From the NCBI GenBank assembly GCA_023251075.1, contig JAHEZM010000029.1, positions 1-47,126 on the forward strand: a DNA stretch of 47,126 bases. The letters run 5' to 3'. This document shows positions 17,083 through 26,016 of the stretch, piece by piece. The position numbers were made by a program, and so were the translations under genes. Source of the stretch: Flavobacteriales bacterium. GTDB taxonomy: Bacteria; Bacteroidota; Bacteroidia; Flavobacteriales_C; GCA-002722245. The notes below the pieces were generated by a model. That model saw nothing but the letters and a program-made list of their open reading frames with translations, was not told the origin of the DNA and made no database searches. Every line of letters begins with the position of its first letter. Positions within the stretch are counted from its first letter, which is position 1.

Positions 17083-17643
17083 ATGAATGCCGACGAAATA
17101 CAAGTGATACAACTCATAAAAGATTGCAAAAACCATAATCGTCTTGCGCAGGAAACCTTGTATAAAAAGTATTATGCATATGGCTTAACTGTATGTATGC
17201 ACTACAGCAGCGAGCGATCTGAAGCAGAAGATATACTGATAGAAAGCTTTTATAAGGTGTTTAGCAAATTAGATCAGTTTGATGAAAAAAATAATTTCAA
17301 ACCTTGGTTTAGAAAAGTAATAGTCAACACTGCCATTGATTATCACAGAAAATACGGTAAAATTAAAACAACAGAGAGCTTATTATATGTACAAGAAGAA
17401 TCCATTGAATTGACAGGTTTAGATCTTTTGGGTTATGATGATTTACTGGAGCTTTTAAATAAATTACCAACACAATATCGCTTAGTATTTAACTTGTATG
17501 TAATAGAAGGTTATTCTCACGAAGAAATTGCTGAAAAACTAGGAATAGGCTTCAGTACATCAAAATCAAATTTATCGAGAGCAAAAATGCAACTGAGAAA
17601 CGCTTTGCTTCCGATGACCAATAAAATAGCAAATCATGGATAA
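17083..17643 (+). CDS. ECF-family RNA polymerase sigma factor
   Basis: A 186-residue sigma-70 family protein with only regions 2 and 4, as in ECF factors. Region 2 includes YYAYGLTVCMHYSSERSEAEDILIESFYKVF (key residues EAEDILIESF) and the aromatic PWFRKVIVNTAIDYHRK. Region 4 has LPTQYRLVFNLYVIEGYSHEEIAEKLGI (helix-turn-helix part SHEEIAEKLGI). Its stop overlaps the next gene by 8 bp. That downstream gene has an N-terminal cytoplasmic segment plus one transmembrane helix, as expected of an anti-sigma partner. The inducing signal is unknown. Confidence 0.9.
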   Translation: MNADEIQVIQLIKDCKNHNRLAQETLYKKYYAYGLTVCMHYSSERSEAEDILIESFYKVFSKLDQFDEKNNFKPWFRKVIVNTAIDYHRKYGKIKTTESLLYVQEESIELTGLDLLGYDDLLELLNKLPTQYRLVFNLYVIEGYSHEEIAEKLGIGFSTSKSNLSRAKMQLRNALLPMTNKIANHG

Positions 17644-18853
17644 AAAAGAATTATCTGACCTATTTAACAAAAGCATTGAATCTGAAAGAGATTACCATGC
17701 AAGTAAAGTAGGTTGGGAAAAAATACACCAACAATTAGATAACGATGGTGCAAATCGTCGTAAAAAATTTCTAAAGGTTTTACCTTGGACCATTGCTGCC
17801 TGTTTACTCGGATTAAACTTATTATCAATTTACAATCAAAATAAAACCAATGATTTAATTCAGGATTTACTTGCTCAAAATAATTCAGTAACCCTTCGGA
17901 ATAAAAATAAAATTCAGGTAATTCACGATACACTTTTTCAACAAAAAATAGTGTACGTTAAAACAATTGCTGAGGAGAAAGAGGAAATAAACACTGAAAA
18001 CATAAAAATCAACTCTCCATTATCTGAAAAACATAAAACAAATAATTACCCTCTGCTTCAAGAAACTTCTGCTAAAAGTGAAGCATTAAACACTATTGCT
18101 GCAAATGAAATCACAAAAGAAGTTTTAAAATTAACCGAAGCAACAAACGAAATTTCAGTAAGAGAGAAGGATAGTACATTGAATATAGCAACAACTATTA
18201 GCGAAAACGTTGATGATTCAATTGCAGGATCTCTTGATAAAAAAGAAGAAAAAAAGATTCATCAAAAATTAGGTCAGGAATTAGGTGCTTCTGTTGGAAC
18301 CCTATTTCCTCATCAGGGAAATGTAGAAGTACAAATCGGATTTCGTGGCGGGTTACATCATAATCTGATTTTATCCAGAAACTTACAATGTGAAAGTGAA
18401 ATCAGCTACAACTCCTTATATTTCTATAGTAGGCAATTTGAAAACATGATTGGTATTCCGCATAAAACAGCCCCAATAACCGGTTATACTTTATCCAGTG
18501 CTTACACTACATTATCCTCCTTAAATCTTCAGGTTGGTTTAAAATACTTACTTCCCGTAAAAACAAAAATTAAACCCTACGTTGGCTTAGCTTATGGTTT
18601 TCGCTATGTTTTACCCAACGTAGTAATTTACAATTTTAAAAACGGTGATAATCATGAAATTAAAGAAGAAGACTCTTATCCACAAAGGGTTTTCATTTGG
18701 AATAACTTCATTCCATCTGTTGGATTCATTAACTCTTCATACAATCGTTGGAATTGGTATATTTGTGCTCAATACTTTATTAATAATAATGTAAAAGTGA
18801 ATTCAATGCCTAATTATTTTGGTGTTAATTCTGGCATTAATATAAAAATATAA
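17636..18853 (+). CDS. Anti-sigma-like membrane protein with C-terminal beta-barrel-like domain
   Basis: A 405-residue protein coupled to the ECF sigma gene by an 8-bp overlap. Residues 1-46 are charged and probably cytoplasmic, 48-66 form one transmembrane helix, and about 70-210 are Asn-, Glu- and Lys-rich and low in complexity. Residues 215-405 look like an outer-membrane beta-barrel: alternating hydrophobic strands such as GASVGTLFP, VQIGFRGGLHHNL and KIKPYVGLAYGFRYVLP, and a final NSGINIKI. No cleavable signal peptide is seen. Position and topology suggest an anti-sigma factor, with the sensory part outside the inner membrane. Sequence identity to known anti-sigma domains is not evident, so this is inferred. 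Confidence 0.65.
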   Translation: MDKKELSDLFNKSIESERDYHASKVGWEKIHQQLDNDGANRRKKFLKVLPWTIAACLLGLNLLSIYNQNKTNDLIQDLLAQNNSVTLRNKNKIQVIHDTLFQQKIVYVKTIAEEKEEINTENIKINSPLSEKHKTNNYPLLQETSAKSEALNTIAANEITKEVLKLTEATNEISVREKDSTLNIATTISENVDDSIAGSLDKKEEKKIHQKLGQELGASVGTLFPHQGNVEVQIGFRGGLHHNLILSRNLQCESEISYNSLYFYSRQFENMIGIPHKTAPITGYTLSSAYTTLSSLNLQVGLKYLLPVKTKIKPYVGLAYGFRYVLPNVVIYNFKNGDNHEIKEEDSYPQRVFIWNNFIPSVGFINSSYNRWNWYICAQYFINNNVKVNSMPNYFGVNSGINIKI

Positions 18854-18917
18854 ACTCACGCAGCCTTTGCTGAAAACATAACGTACTGGGACTATAATAC
18901 AATTGAATATTTTACTG

Positions 18918-20051
18918 ATGAAAGCATTTGACAAAAAGAAATTAAAATACACTTCGAAAGACACCCCCGATCATATCTTAAAACAAATAAAAGCTCGTTC
19001 TGATAAATATTTTGAAAACAAAAAAGAAGGCAAAAATGCCGGCCCTTTGTTGTGGATTAAAGCTTTTGTTTTTCTTGCGATTTTTGGAGCTGCGTTTTAT
19101 ACCACTTTCCAAATTGACTCTTTTATAATTCTTTGTTTATTGTATTTAACCATGGGAACTTCCTTGCTTTTGCTGGGAATTAATTTGGGCCATGACGCTG
19201 CTCACCATTGCATCACAGGAAATAAAAAAATTGATGATTTGCTTTTTCAATTTTCTTTTAACATTAATGGAATGGGAAGCTACTACTGGCAAATAAGACA
19301 CAACAGCTCTCATCATATTTTTCCCAACGTATTGAATTACGATTCGGATCTTGAAACAACCAATTTATTACTACTACATTCTAGTCAGAAATCACACTAC
19401 TGGCATAAATTTCAACATATTTATGCTACTTTTTTATATATGCTTTCCTCCATTCTTTGGATCCTTTTTATCGATTTCACTTTCTTCTTTAAAAAACAAC
19501 AAGCCAATTTAAATTTCAAAAAATTTCAAGCTTATGAACTAGCAAAAATGGCTGTGATTAAGGTAAATTATTTGGTAATTTTTGTTGCCTTACCCATTTA
19601 CTTCTCTTCCTTTTCCACATGGCAAATAATTAGTGCATTTTTAATTATGCATTTTTTAGTTTCGGCATTTTTAACCTATACCTTTTTTATATCACATCAT
19701 GTGCAAGAGGTACCCTATATTGCAGCGGAAGAATCAAAACAATTGGTAGATGATGCATGGGTGCATCATCAAATAATAACCACCATCGATTTTAACGCCG
19801 ATAGTCCTGTAGCAAACTTTATTTTCGGAGGATTCAATTTACATATTGCACACCACATTTTTCCTGAAGTTTGTCATACACACTACCCCGAGTTAACTAA
19901 AATTATTAAAGAAGTACTTGCCGAAAATAAATTAGATTGGTATCAAAGTTTTAGTTTTTTCGAAGGTGTTAGCTCACATATCAAACACCTTAAAAAAACG
20001 GCAGAAGAAATTATTGAAGAACAAGATTTACAAATCTCACAATCCTATTAA
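18918..20051 (+). CDS. Fatty-acid desaturase (acyl-lipid/acyl-CoA type)
   Basis: A 377-residue membrane di-iron desaturase. The three histidine clusters are present: HDAAHH at 92-97, HNSSHH near 128-133, and HIAHHIFPEVCHTH in the last fifth. Four hydrophobic segments flank them. The C-terminal HxxHHxFP pattern is typical of linoleoyl-CoA/delta-6-like desaturases found widely in Bacteroidota. The enzyme would introduce a double bond into membrane fatty acids; regioselectivity cannot be told. I prefer the ATG at 18918 over a TTG five codons upstream. It is followed after 23 bp by a glycosyltransferase. Confidence 0.88.
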   Translation: MKAFDKKKLKYTSKDTPDHILKQIKARSDKYFENKKEGKNAGPLLWIKAFVFLAIFGAAFYTTFQIDSFIILCLLYLTMGTSLLLLGINLGHDAAHHCITGNKKIDDLLFQFSFNINGMGSYYWQIRHNSSHHIFPNVLNYDSDLETTNLLLLHSSQKSHYWHKFQHIYATFLYMLSSILWILFIDFTFFFKKQQANLNFKKFQAYELAKMAVIKVNYLVIFVALPIYFSSFSTWQIISAFLIMHFLVSAFLTYTFFISHHVQEVPYIAAEESKQLVDDAWVHHQIITTIDFNADSPVANFIFGGFNLHIAHHIFPEVCHTHYPELTKIIKEVLAENKLDWYQSFSFFEGVSSHIKHLKKTAEEIIEEQDLQISQSY

Positions 20052-20074
20052 CTACCTACAATTCCAAGTATAAC

Positions 20075-20815
20075 ATGATCTCTATTGTAATTTGCACACT
20101 TAACGAAGAACATTATCTTCCAAAACTACTAGAAAGCATTAAACTTCAAGACGGTGTTAAGTATGAAATAATAATTGCCGATGCTGGTTCTGATGACAAA
20201 ACCGGAGAAGTTGCTTTAAAGTACAAAGAGCAAGGAATGCCCATCAATTTATTGGTATTAAAAAACCTGCGAAATATTTCCGCACAAAGAAATAAAGGTG
20301 CCGAGGCAGCGATCTACGATCAGCTTCTGTTTCTTGATGCAGATGTAGTGTTACCAAAAAACTTTTTGAAAATAGCTTTGGAAGAAATACAAAAAAAAGG
20401 AATTAAAGTGGGCGGCACCAAAATATATGCAGCTGAAGATAACTTTTATTACAAATCATTGTACTGGAACTACTCCAATATCTATTTACCTGTACTAAGA
20501 TTATTTAAACCGGCAGTACATGGTTGCTGCATTTTTTCAACCAAAGGAATACATCAAAAAATAGGTGGTTTTCATGAAGGAGTTATTTTTGAAGATTACC
20601 GATACGGTGTTGATGCTGCAAAATATTATCGTTCTAAATTATTGAGAAAAACTGCTGTTAAAACTTCTGCAAGAAGATTTTACAATGCAACCTTTAGAAG
20701 TATGATAGAGCTTTTCTTAGCGGGTATTTATTCCATTTTCAGAGCAGGTATTGAAGGCAAATACATGAAAGGGTATTTCAAATTAAGTGGTAAACATTCT
20801 GCTCCAAAATATTAA
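20075..20815 (+). CDS. Family 2 glycosyltransferase
   Basis: A 246-residue GT-A enzyme. It begins ISIVICTLNEEHYLPKLLESI, with the nucleotide-sugar-binding ADAGSDDKT, the RNISAQRNKGAE segment and the DxD-like metal site in LLFLDADVVLP. The acceptor region contains HGCCIFSTKG and GGFHEGVIFEDYRYG. Near the C-terminus a hydrophobic stretch (IELFLAGIYSIFRAG) may attach it to the membrane. Such enzymes build lipids or surface polysaccharides. It overlaps the following Omp85-like gene by 29 bp, so the two are probably expressed together. Confidence 0.87.
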   Translation: MISIVICTLNEEHYLPKLLESIKLQDGVKYEIIIADAGSDDKTGEVALKYKEQGMPINLLVLKNLRNISAQRNKGAEAAIYDQLLFLDADVVLPKNFLKIALEEIQKKGIKVGGTKIYAAEDNFYYKSLYWNYSNIYLPVLRLFKPAVHGCCIFSTKGIHQKIGGFHEGVIFEDYRYGVDAAKYYRSKLLRKTAVKTSARRFYNATFRSMIELFLAGIYSIFRAGIEGKYMKGYFKLSGKHSAPKY

Positions 20816-22052
20816 TAAAATTAACCCGTTCCTGACCATAAAAAAAGTAAGAAGAACAAAAAAGATATTCTTTATATATGGGAATATTTTTATTTTATTC
20901 CTGCTCTTAAGCAACAGCATTCATGCCCAAAACGATAGTATTCCTCAGGTTGATCTTATTGATTTAACTCGAAAAGCCTTTAGAATCAAAGAAAAAAAAG
21001 ATACACTAAAGCAAAAAGACACTCCCGTTTATTTCTCTGTATTACCCTGCATAGGTTACGCCATTCAAAATGGTATCTCTGCTGTTCTCATTTCCAATAC
21101 TTCTTTTTATTTGGCAGATACTACCGACAATATCTCTACTGTTAGTTTAATCGCAGAATATACCGAGTATAAGCAAACAATGGTGCCTATCAATATTAGT
21201 ATTTGGACTAAAGCCAATAAATGGAATCTTGTGGGAGATTGGAGATTTTATGATTACAATGTTTTTAATTACGGATTAGGTGGAAATACAAAAATAAGCA
21301 GTAAAGAACCCGTTTCATTCAATTATATAAGAGTATATCAATACGCATTAAGAAGAATTGCAAAAAATTTCTTGGGTGGTATTGGTTACAATTTAGATCA
21401 TCATTGGAACGTACTAAGAACGGATCCAAGTGCAAATCCGAATAGTGATTTTTTAAAATACGGATACAGCAAAACCACTACTTCTTCTGGTTTGTCGGCA
21501 TGCTTATTATACGACAACAGAAAAAACTCAAATACACCCATAGCTCACGAATATTATGCAAACGCTGTTTTTCGTTCAAACCATACTTTTTTAGGAAGCA
21601 ATCAAAATTGGCAATCACTAATGTTTGATTTACGCACGTATTTTAATCCCACAAAAAAATCAAAAAATGTAATAGGCTTATGGGGAATTGCCTGGTTTAC
21701 CTTAGCAGGAAAACCTCCTTACTTTGATTTACCAAGTATTGGCTGGGATGCTTACACTAATGCCTCCAGGCAGTTCCGACAAGGACGTTACATTGGAAAT
21801 AATTTAGTGTATTTAGAAAGTGAATACCGATTCAATATTAGCAAAAACGGACTCTTCGGTGGTGCCGTGTTTGCCAACGCACAAAGCGTATCGAATTGGC
21901 CCGATAATAAAATGAAAAATATTATTCCTGGTATTGGTATAAGCCTGCGTACCAAATTAAACAAAAAATCAAACGTAAATTTGATCACTAGCTATGGCAT
22001 TGCAGGTGATGGATCAAGAGGTTTTTTCTTTAATTTAGGTGAAGTGTTCTAA
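20787..22052 (+). CDS. Omp85/BamA-like outer-membrane beta-barrel protein, GTG start
   Basis: A 421-residue predicted outer-membrane protein. A basic N-terminus and a hydrophobic segment ending SNSIHAQND resemble a signal peptide with an unusually long leader. The start is uncertain: GTG at 20787 is the only standard in-frame start before it. The C-terminal 350 residues have alternating strands with Omp85/D15 hallmarks: LYDNRKNSNTPIAHEYYAN (like the BamA DxRxxPxxP motif) and RQFRQGRYIGNNLVYLESEYRF (like the R-G-Y/F-R strand, quoted as RQFRQGRY and ESEYRF). It ends GRGEVF-like in Phe (FNLGEVF), typical of barrel proteins. No POTRA domains fit in the short N-terminal region. Confidence 0.75.
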   Translation: MVNILLQNINKINPFLTIKKVRRTKKIFFIYGNIFILFLLLSNSIHAQNDSIPQVDLIDLTRKAFRIKEKKDTLKQKDTPVYFSVLPCIGYAIQNGISAVLISNTSFYLADTTDNISTVSLIAEYTEYKQTMVPINISIWTKANKWNLVGDWRFYDYNVFNYGLGGNTKISSKEPVSFNYIRVYQYALRRIAKNFLGGIGYNLDHHWNVLRTDPSANPNSDFLKYGYSKTTTSSGLSACLLYDNRKNSNTPIAHEYYANAVFRSNHTFLGSNQNWQSLMFDLRTYFNPTKKSKNVIGLWGIAWFTLAGKPPYFDLPSIGWDAYTNASRQFRQGRYIGNNLVYLESEYRFNISKNGLFGGAVFANAQSVSNWPDNKMKNIIPGIGISLRTKLNKKSNVNLITSYGIAGDGSRGFFFNLGEVF

Positions 22053-22100
22053 ATATCTCTGTTCTGTGATTAAAAAATCACTTACTAAATTCATAATCCC

Positions 22101-22310
22101 TCTCCACCTGCTCTAAAACTCACTGAATTATGGGTAAATGGTGCAATCAGACAAAAAGAGCAATTGCAAAAACTGGTGTTTCCTGAAGGAATTTCTTATA
22201 ACCGTGAAAACAACACAGTTCGAACATTTAAAGTAAGCGACTTTTTTCGAGGAATCTTTGAATTGTCTAAGGGTACAGGGGAAATAAAAAAAGGGACTTC
22301 CCCTTTTTTA
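22101..22310 (+). pseudogene. Relic of a serine site-specific recombinase (C-terminal fragment)
   Basis: The frame from 22101 encodes LKLTELWVNGAIRQKEQLQ, then KLVFPEGISYNRENNTVRT, then KVSDFFRGIFELSK. This matches the conserved C-terminal end of large serine recombinases of Bacteroidota (the LVFPEGxxYNxExxxxRTxKVN segment). A stop at 22086 closes the frame, and no resolvase or zinc-ribbon domain precedes it. The rest of the gene is therefore gone. It abuts the tRNA-Ser terminator, suggesting a former integrated element. A short upstream start (TTG at 22164) would run into the tRNA and is not credible. Confidence 0.7.
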
Positions 22311-22326
22311 TCAGGTAAGTCCCTTT
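22290..22326 (-). terminator. Rho-independent terminator of tRNA-Ser
   Basis: On the minus strand, just after the tRNA, AAAGGGACTT pairs with AAGTCCCTTT (10 bp, 17-nt loop) and is followed by TTTTATTT. The hairpin covers the very end of the recombinase relic. Confidence 0.8.
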
Positions 22327-22328
22327 CA

Positions 22329-22414
<86 letters not shown>

Positions 22415-22448
22415 TGTTTTTTAAGGATTACGAAAATACGAAATATCT

Positions 22449-23474
22449 TTACACCATCGTCATTTCACCACGCAACGATTGTTGCAAGCGAGTATCGACA
22501 TCGGCTTTAGAACTATAATTGCCCATCACATGCATCATTTTTGTAACTGCTGCTACTGATGTTATATCATGACCAGAATGCACTTCCATTTTTCTTAAAT
22601 CTTCGCTGGTAGCATATCTTCCCAACTCCACTCTTCCTTTGATACACTGCGTTACCACCAATACGTGAACTCCTCTTGCCGCCAATTGATTCAAACCTGC
22701 CAATAAATGCTTCTCTTGCGGAATATTTCCTGTTCCGTAAGTTTCTAAAACCAATCCACGTAAATATTGATTGTCAAAAACACTTTGAAAAACCTTGGCT
22801 GAAAAGCCAGGAAAAACTTTAAGTAAAGCTACATCCTGACTCAATTTATCGCGAAAAGAAAATGGAGTGGTACTTTTATGCACTAAAGATTCATTCAATT
22901 TAAAATGCACTCCCACCTCTGCTAATGCAGGAAAATTAGGCGACATAAAAGCATCGAAATTTTCGGCATTTGCTTTTATCGTTCTATTGGCGCGAAATAA
23001 ACTGTTTTCAAAATACACACACACTTCAGGAAAAACAGCATTACCCTTTGCATCATGCATGGAAGCCAGTTCAATGGAAGTCAATATATTTTCTTTGGCA
23101 TCGCTTCTTAATAAACCAATAGGCAACTGCGAGCCCGTAAAAATTACTGGTTTAGATAAGCCATCAAACATAAAGCTCAATGCTGATGCGGTATAGGCCA
23201 TAGTATCAGAACCATGTAAAACCACGAAACCTGAATATTTTTCATAATTATCGGCCACCGCTTTTCCAATCATTTTCCATTCATCGGGACCAATATTCGA
23301 AGAATCCAAAGGCTTTTCGAATGCAGAAATAGATTCAATAGGAAAATTAAATTTCGATAACTCGGGAATAGAGACCAATAAATTTTTAATGTCGAAAGGG
23401 AGTAAAGTTCCGTTACCCGAATCAATCATTCCTACTGTTCCTCCGGTATATATGATTAAAATTGATTTGCTCAT
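22449..23474 (-). CDS. ansA: Type I (cytoplasmic) L-asparaginase
   Basis: A 341-residue enzyme that hydrolyses L-asparagine to aspartate and ammonia. The nucleophilic threonine lies in IYTGGTVGM near the N-terminus. The second signature is VVLHGSDTMAYTASALSFM with the catalytic Thr and Asp in HGSDTM, and GSQLPIGLLRSDAKEN is typical of the cytoplasmic type. There is no signal peptide, which agrees with type I. The start is 9 bp after the tatD stop, so both are probably co-transcribed on the minus strand. Confidence 0.92.
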   Translation of the reverse strand: MSKSILIIYTGGTVGMIDSGNGTLLPFDIKNLLVSIPELSKFNFPIESISAFEKPLDSSNIGPDEWKMIGKAVADNYEKYSGFVVLHGSDTMAYTASALSFMFDGLSKPVIFTGSQLPIGLLRSDAKENILTSIELASMHDAKGNAVFPEVCVYFENSLFRANRTIKANAENFDAFMSPNFPALAEVGVHFKLNESLVHKSTTPFSFRDKLSQDVALLKVFPGFSAKVFQSVFDNQYLRGLVLETYGTGNIPQEKHLLAGLNQLAARGVHVLVVTQCIKGRVELGRYATSEDLRKMEVHSGHDITSVAAVTKMMHVMGNYSSKADVDTRLQQSLRGEMTMV

Positions 23475-23483
23475 AATAATAAA

Positions 23484-24251
23484 TTAAATAGTGAAAACCT
23501 GATTCGAATTTGCTGTTGTTGTATTGGCAACTTCATCTAAAGACTTGCCATAAATATCGCACAACTTCAATGCTACTAGCTTAACGTAAGAAGATTCATT
23601 TCGTTGCCCCCGGTGCGGAACGGGAGGTAAATAAGGTGCATCTGTTTCGAGAACAACATGCTGTAAATCTACATTTTTCAATACTTCCGGAAGATTTGAA
23701 TTTTTGTAGGTTACTGTTCCACCAATCCCCATTTTGAAGCCATAAGAAATAATTTTTTGCGCTTCTTCCACCGATCCTCCAAAACAATGAAAAATTCCTT
23801 TTAAGCCTTCGCGGTATTCCTCATCTAAGATTTGAAAAATTTCCTGCAGTGATTCACGCGCATGGATAATGATGGGTAATTTCAATTCCACGGCCCAACG
23901 AATTTGATTACGAAATGCTTCTTGTTGCTGAACAAAAAAAGTTTTATCCCAATGTAAATCAATACCAATTTCACCCACTGCAACGTATTTACCTTCACGC
24001 AATTCTTTTTCAATAACAGCCAATTGCTCTTTGTAATCTTCTTTTACATAACAGGGATGCAAACCCATCATAGGAATAAATAAATCGCTATTTTTTTCTA
24101 CCAAAGCTTTTACCTCCCGAATGGAAGACACATCAACATTGGGCAAATAAATTTTAGAAACACCGTTTTCTTTAGCACGTGCCATTACCTCTTGAATATC
24201 AGATTGAAAATCTTCCTGATAAATGTGGGCATGGGTATCAATTAAATTCAT
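23484..24251 (-). CDS. tatD: TatD-family metal-dependent DNase/hydrolase
   Basis: A 255-residue TIM-barrel hydrolase. Metal ligands are seen in LIDTHAHIYQEDF (HxH), GEIGIDLHWD, PIIIHARES, IFHCFGGS and LETDAPYLPP, followed by HRGQRNESSY, the complete TatD/YcfH set. Family members are 3'-5' exonucleases or DNA-repair and D-aminoacyl-tRNA-related hydrolases; the actual substrate is uncertain. It lies upstream of ansA with a 9-bp gap. A TATTTTAG -7-like element ends four bases before the ATG. Confidence 0.9.
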   Translation of the reverse strand: MNLIDTHAHIYQEDFQSDIQEVMARAKENGVSKIYLPNVDVSSIREVKALVEKNSDLFIPMMGLHPCYVKEDYKEQLAVIEKELREGKYVAVGEIGIDLHWDKTFFVQQQEAFRNQIRWAVELKLPIIIHARESLQEIFQILDEEYREGLKGIFHCFGGSVEEAQKIISYGFKMGIGGTVTYKNSNLPEVLKNVDLQHVVLETDAPYLPPVPHRGQRNESSYVKLVALKLCDIYGKSLDEVANTTTANSNQVFTI

Positions 24252-24255
24252 AAAG

Positions 24256-24263
24256 CTAAAATA
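24256..24263 (-). promoter_or_regulatory. tatD: -7-like element TATTTTAG of tatD-ansA
   Basis: One mismatch to TAnnTTTG on the minus strand, ending four bases before the tatD ATG, so the transcript would be leaderless or nearly so. Confidence 0.4.
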
Positions 24264-24340
24264 GTCATTCCAAAATGTGATTGCTTTATTTTTGAGTACA
24301 AAAATTTCGCAATGACAAAGTACCGCCCTATATTTAAAAA

Positions 24341-25309
24341 ATGAAGAGGTTTTTAATCATAAGGTTCAGTTCTATTGGAGACATTGTACTTACAACTCCG
24401 ATAGTGCGCTGCTTGAGAAAAAAATTTCCTGGCGCACAGATTCATTATCTCACAAAATCGGCTTTTGCTCCTATTTTACAAGCCAATCCAAATATTGATA
24501 AAGTATTCTCTTTGGAAGGATCTGCAAAATCAGTAATCGAAAAATTAAAAAAGGAAGAATACAACCATATCATTGATCTTCACAAAAATTTCAGATCAAA
24601 AAAAGTGATTTTAAGTCTGGGTATTAAATCAACTTCCTTCAGAAAACTGAATGTAGAAAAATTCATGATGGTAAAATTCAAAATGAATTTGTTGCCTAAA
24701 ATTCACATTGTGGATCGCTACTTTGAAGCAGTAAATATTTTAGGCGTAAAAAATGATAAAGAGGGACTTGATTTTTTTATTCCCGAAAAAGAAACTATTT
24801 CAAAAAACAATTTGCCTCCAATATATAATGTTTTGGTGGTAGGGGCGGCACACAACACAAAATCTCTTACTGAAAAACAATTGATTGAAATAGCTCAAAA
24901 AAGTGTTCTACCTATTGTTTTAGTAGGTGGGAAAAAAGAAAAAGAATTGGCAGATAAAATCGTTTCACAAGTAAAAGAAAATATATTTAATACTTGTGGG
25001 GAAATGAATTTATTTCAATCGGCAATTGCAATAAAAAATGCCAACTGCATCATCACCCCCGATACGGGAATGATGCATATTGCTTCCAGTTTCAAAAAGA
25101 GAATAATAAGTATTTGGGGAAATACTATTCCTGATTTTGGGATGTATCCTTATTTACCCAACAACAAAGATTTACATACAAGCTTTGAAGTAAAAGATCT
25201 CAGTTGCCGACCATGCTCAAAAATCGGATTTAATGAATGTCCCAAAGGACATTTTAAATGCATCAATAATATTGATCTGGATGGAATTGTGAGGGAGATG
25301 AATTCTTAA
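24341..25309 (+). CDS. Family 9 glycosyltransferase (heptosyltransferase-like)
   Basis: A 322-residue GT-B enzyme of the ADP-heptose:LPS heptosyltransferase superfamily. The N-terminus FLIIRFSSIGDIVLTTPIVRCLRKKFPG is the canonical GT9 opening (key RFSSIGDIVLTTP). The C-terminal donor site has IITPDTGMMHIAS (D-T/S-G-xxH-xA), and the region before it is CGEMNLFQSAIAIKNA. A cysteine-rich tail (LSCRPCSKIGFNECPKGHFKC) is also seen in many GT9 members. It probably adds a sugar to the lipopolysaccharide core. It diverges from tatD and converges with the response regulator 6 bp away. Confidence 0.9.
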   Translation: MKRFLIIRFSSIGDIVLTTPIVRCLRKKFPGAQIHYLTKSAFAPILQANPNIDKVFSLEGSAKSVIEKLKKEEYNHIIDLHKNFRSKKVILSLGIKSTSFRKLNVEKFMMVKFKMNLLPKIHIVDRYFEAVNILGVKNDKEGLDFFIPEKETISKNNLPPIYNVLVVGAAHNTKSLTEKQLIEIAQKSVLPIVLVGGKKEKELADKIVSQVKENIFNTCGEMNLFQSAIAIKNANCIITPDTGMMHIASSFKKRIISIWGNTIPDFGMYPYLPNNKDLHTSFEVKDLSCRPCSKIGFNECPKGHFKCINNIDLDGIVREMNS

Positions 25310-25314
25310 AAAAT

Positions 25315-26016
25315 TTACCCCACACTCAATTTAAAACCTCTACCGTGAACATTTACAATTTCAATGGTAACATCATCTTTTAAGTATTTTCTCAACTTAG
25401 TGATATATACATCCATACTTCTGGCGTTGAAATAGCTATCGTCTTTCCATATGTGATTCAAGGCCACAGATCGTTCTAAAACTGCATTCGTGTTTTCACT
25501 TAACATGCGCAACAATTCTGATTCTTTACTGGTTAATTTTTGATCACCCGATGGACCTTTCAATAAATTATGGTCATAATCAAATTGATATCTGCCAATA
25601 GAAAAATTTCTTTTTTCTGAATTGGCGGCAGGAACACCTGCTTTAGTTCTTCTTAACACAGCTTGAATTCTCGCCAACAATTCTTCCATTGTAAATGGTT
25701 TAGTGATATAATCATCGGCCCCACTGCGAAACCCTTCCAGCTTATCTTCTTTTAAGGAACGTGCAGTAAGAAATATAATAGGAATTTGTTTGTCGGTATT
25801 TCTAATTTCTTTTGCCAAAGTAAAACCATCTTTTATAGGCATCATGATATCTAAAACACACATATCATATTTGTTGGCCAAAAAAGATTTGAATCCTTTG
25901 TCGCCATCAACTTCCAGGGTTGTTTCATACCCTTTTGCCACTAAGTAATCTTTCAATAAATTACCCAAATTGCGGTCGTCTTCAACCAGCAATAATTTAA
26001 TTTTTTCTGTGCTCAT
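25315..26016 (-). CDS. rprY: RprY-like OmpR-family response regulator
   Basis: A 233-residue regulator. The receiver domain has the acidic pair VEDD, the phosphoacceptor Asp56 in VLDIMMP, Thr in FLTARS and Lys in ITKPFTMEEL. The winged helix ends with SYFNARSMDVYITKLRKYL and VNVHGRGFKL. The ATG at 26016 is preferred to an upstream start that adds ten residues of unrelated sequence. It overlaps the end of the kinase gene by 20 bp and is transcribed after it. The pair resembles RprX/RprY of Bacteroides, but this is based on overall layout and the kinase N-terminus. Confidence 0.87.
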   Translation of the reverse strand: MSTEKIKLLLVEDDRNLGNLLKDYLVAKGYETTLEVDGDKGFKSFLANKYDMCVLDIMMPIKDGFTLAKEIRNTDKQIPIIFLTARSLKEDKLEGFRSGADDYITKPFTMEELLARIQAVLRRTKAGVPAANSEKRNFSIGRYQFDYDHNLLKGPSGDQKLTSKESELLRMLSENTNAVLERSVALNHIWKDDSYFNARSMDVYITKLRKYLKDDVTIEIVNVHGRGFKLSVG

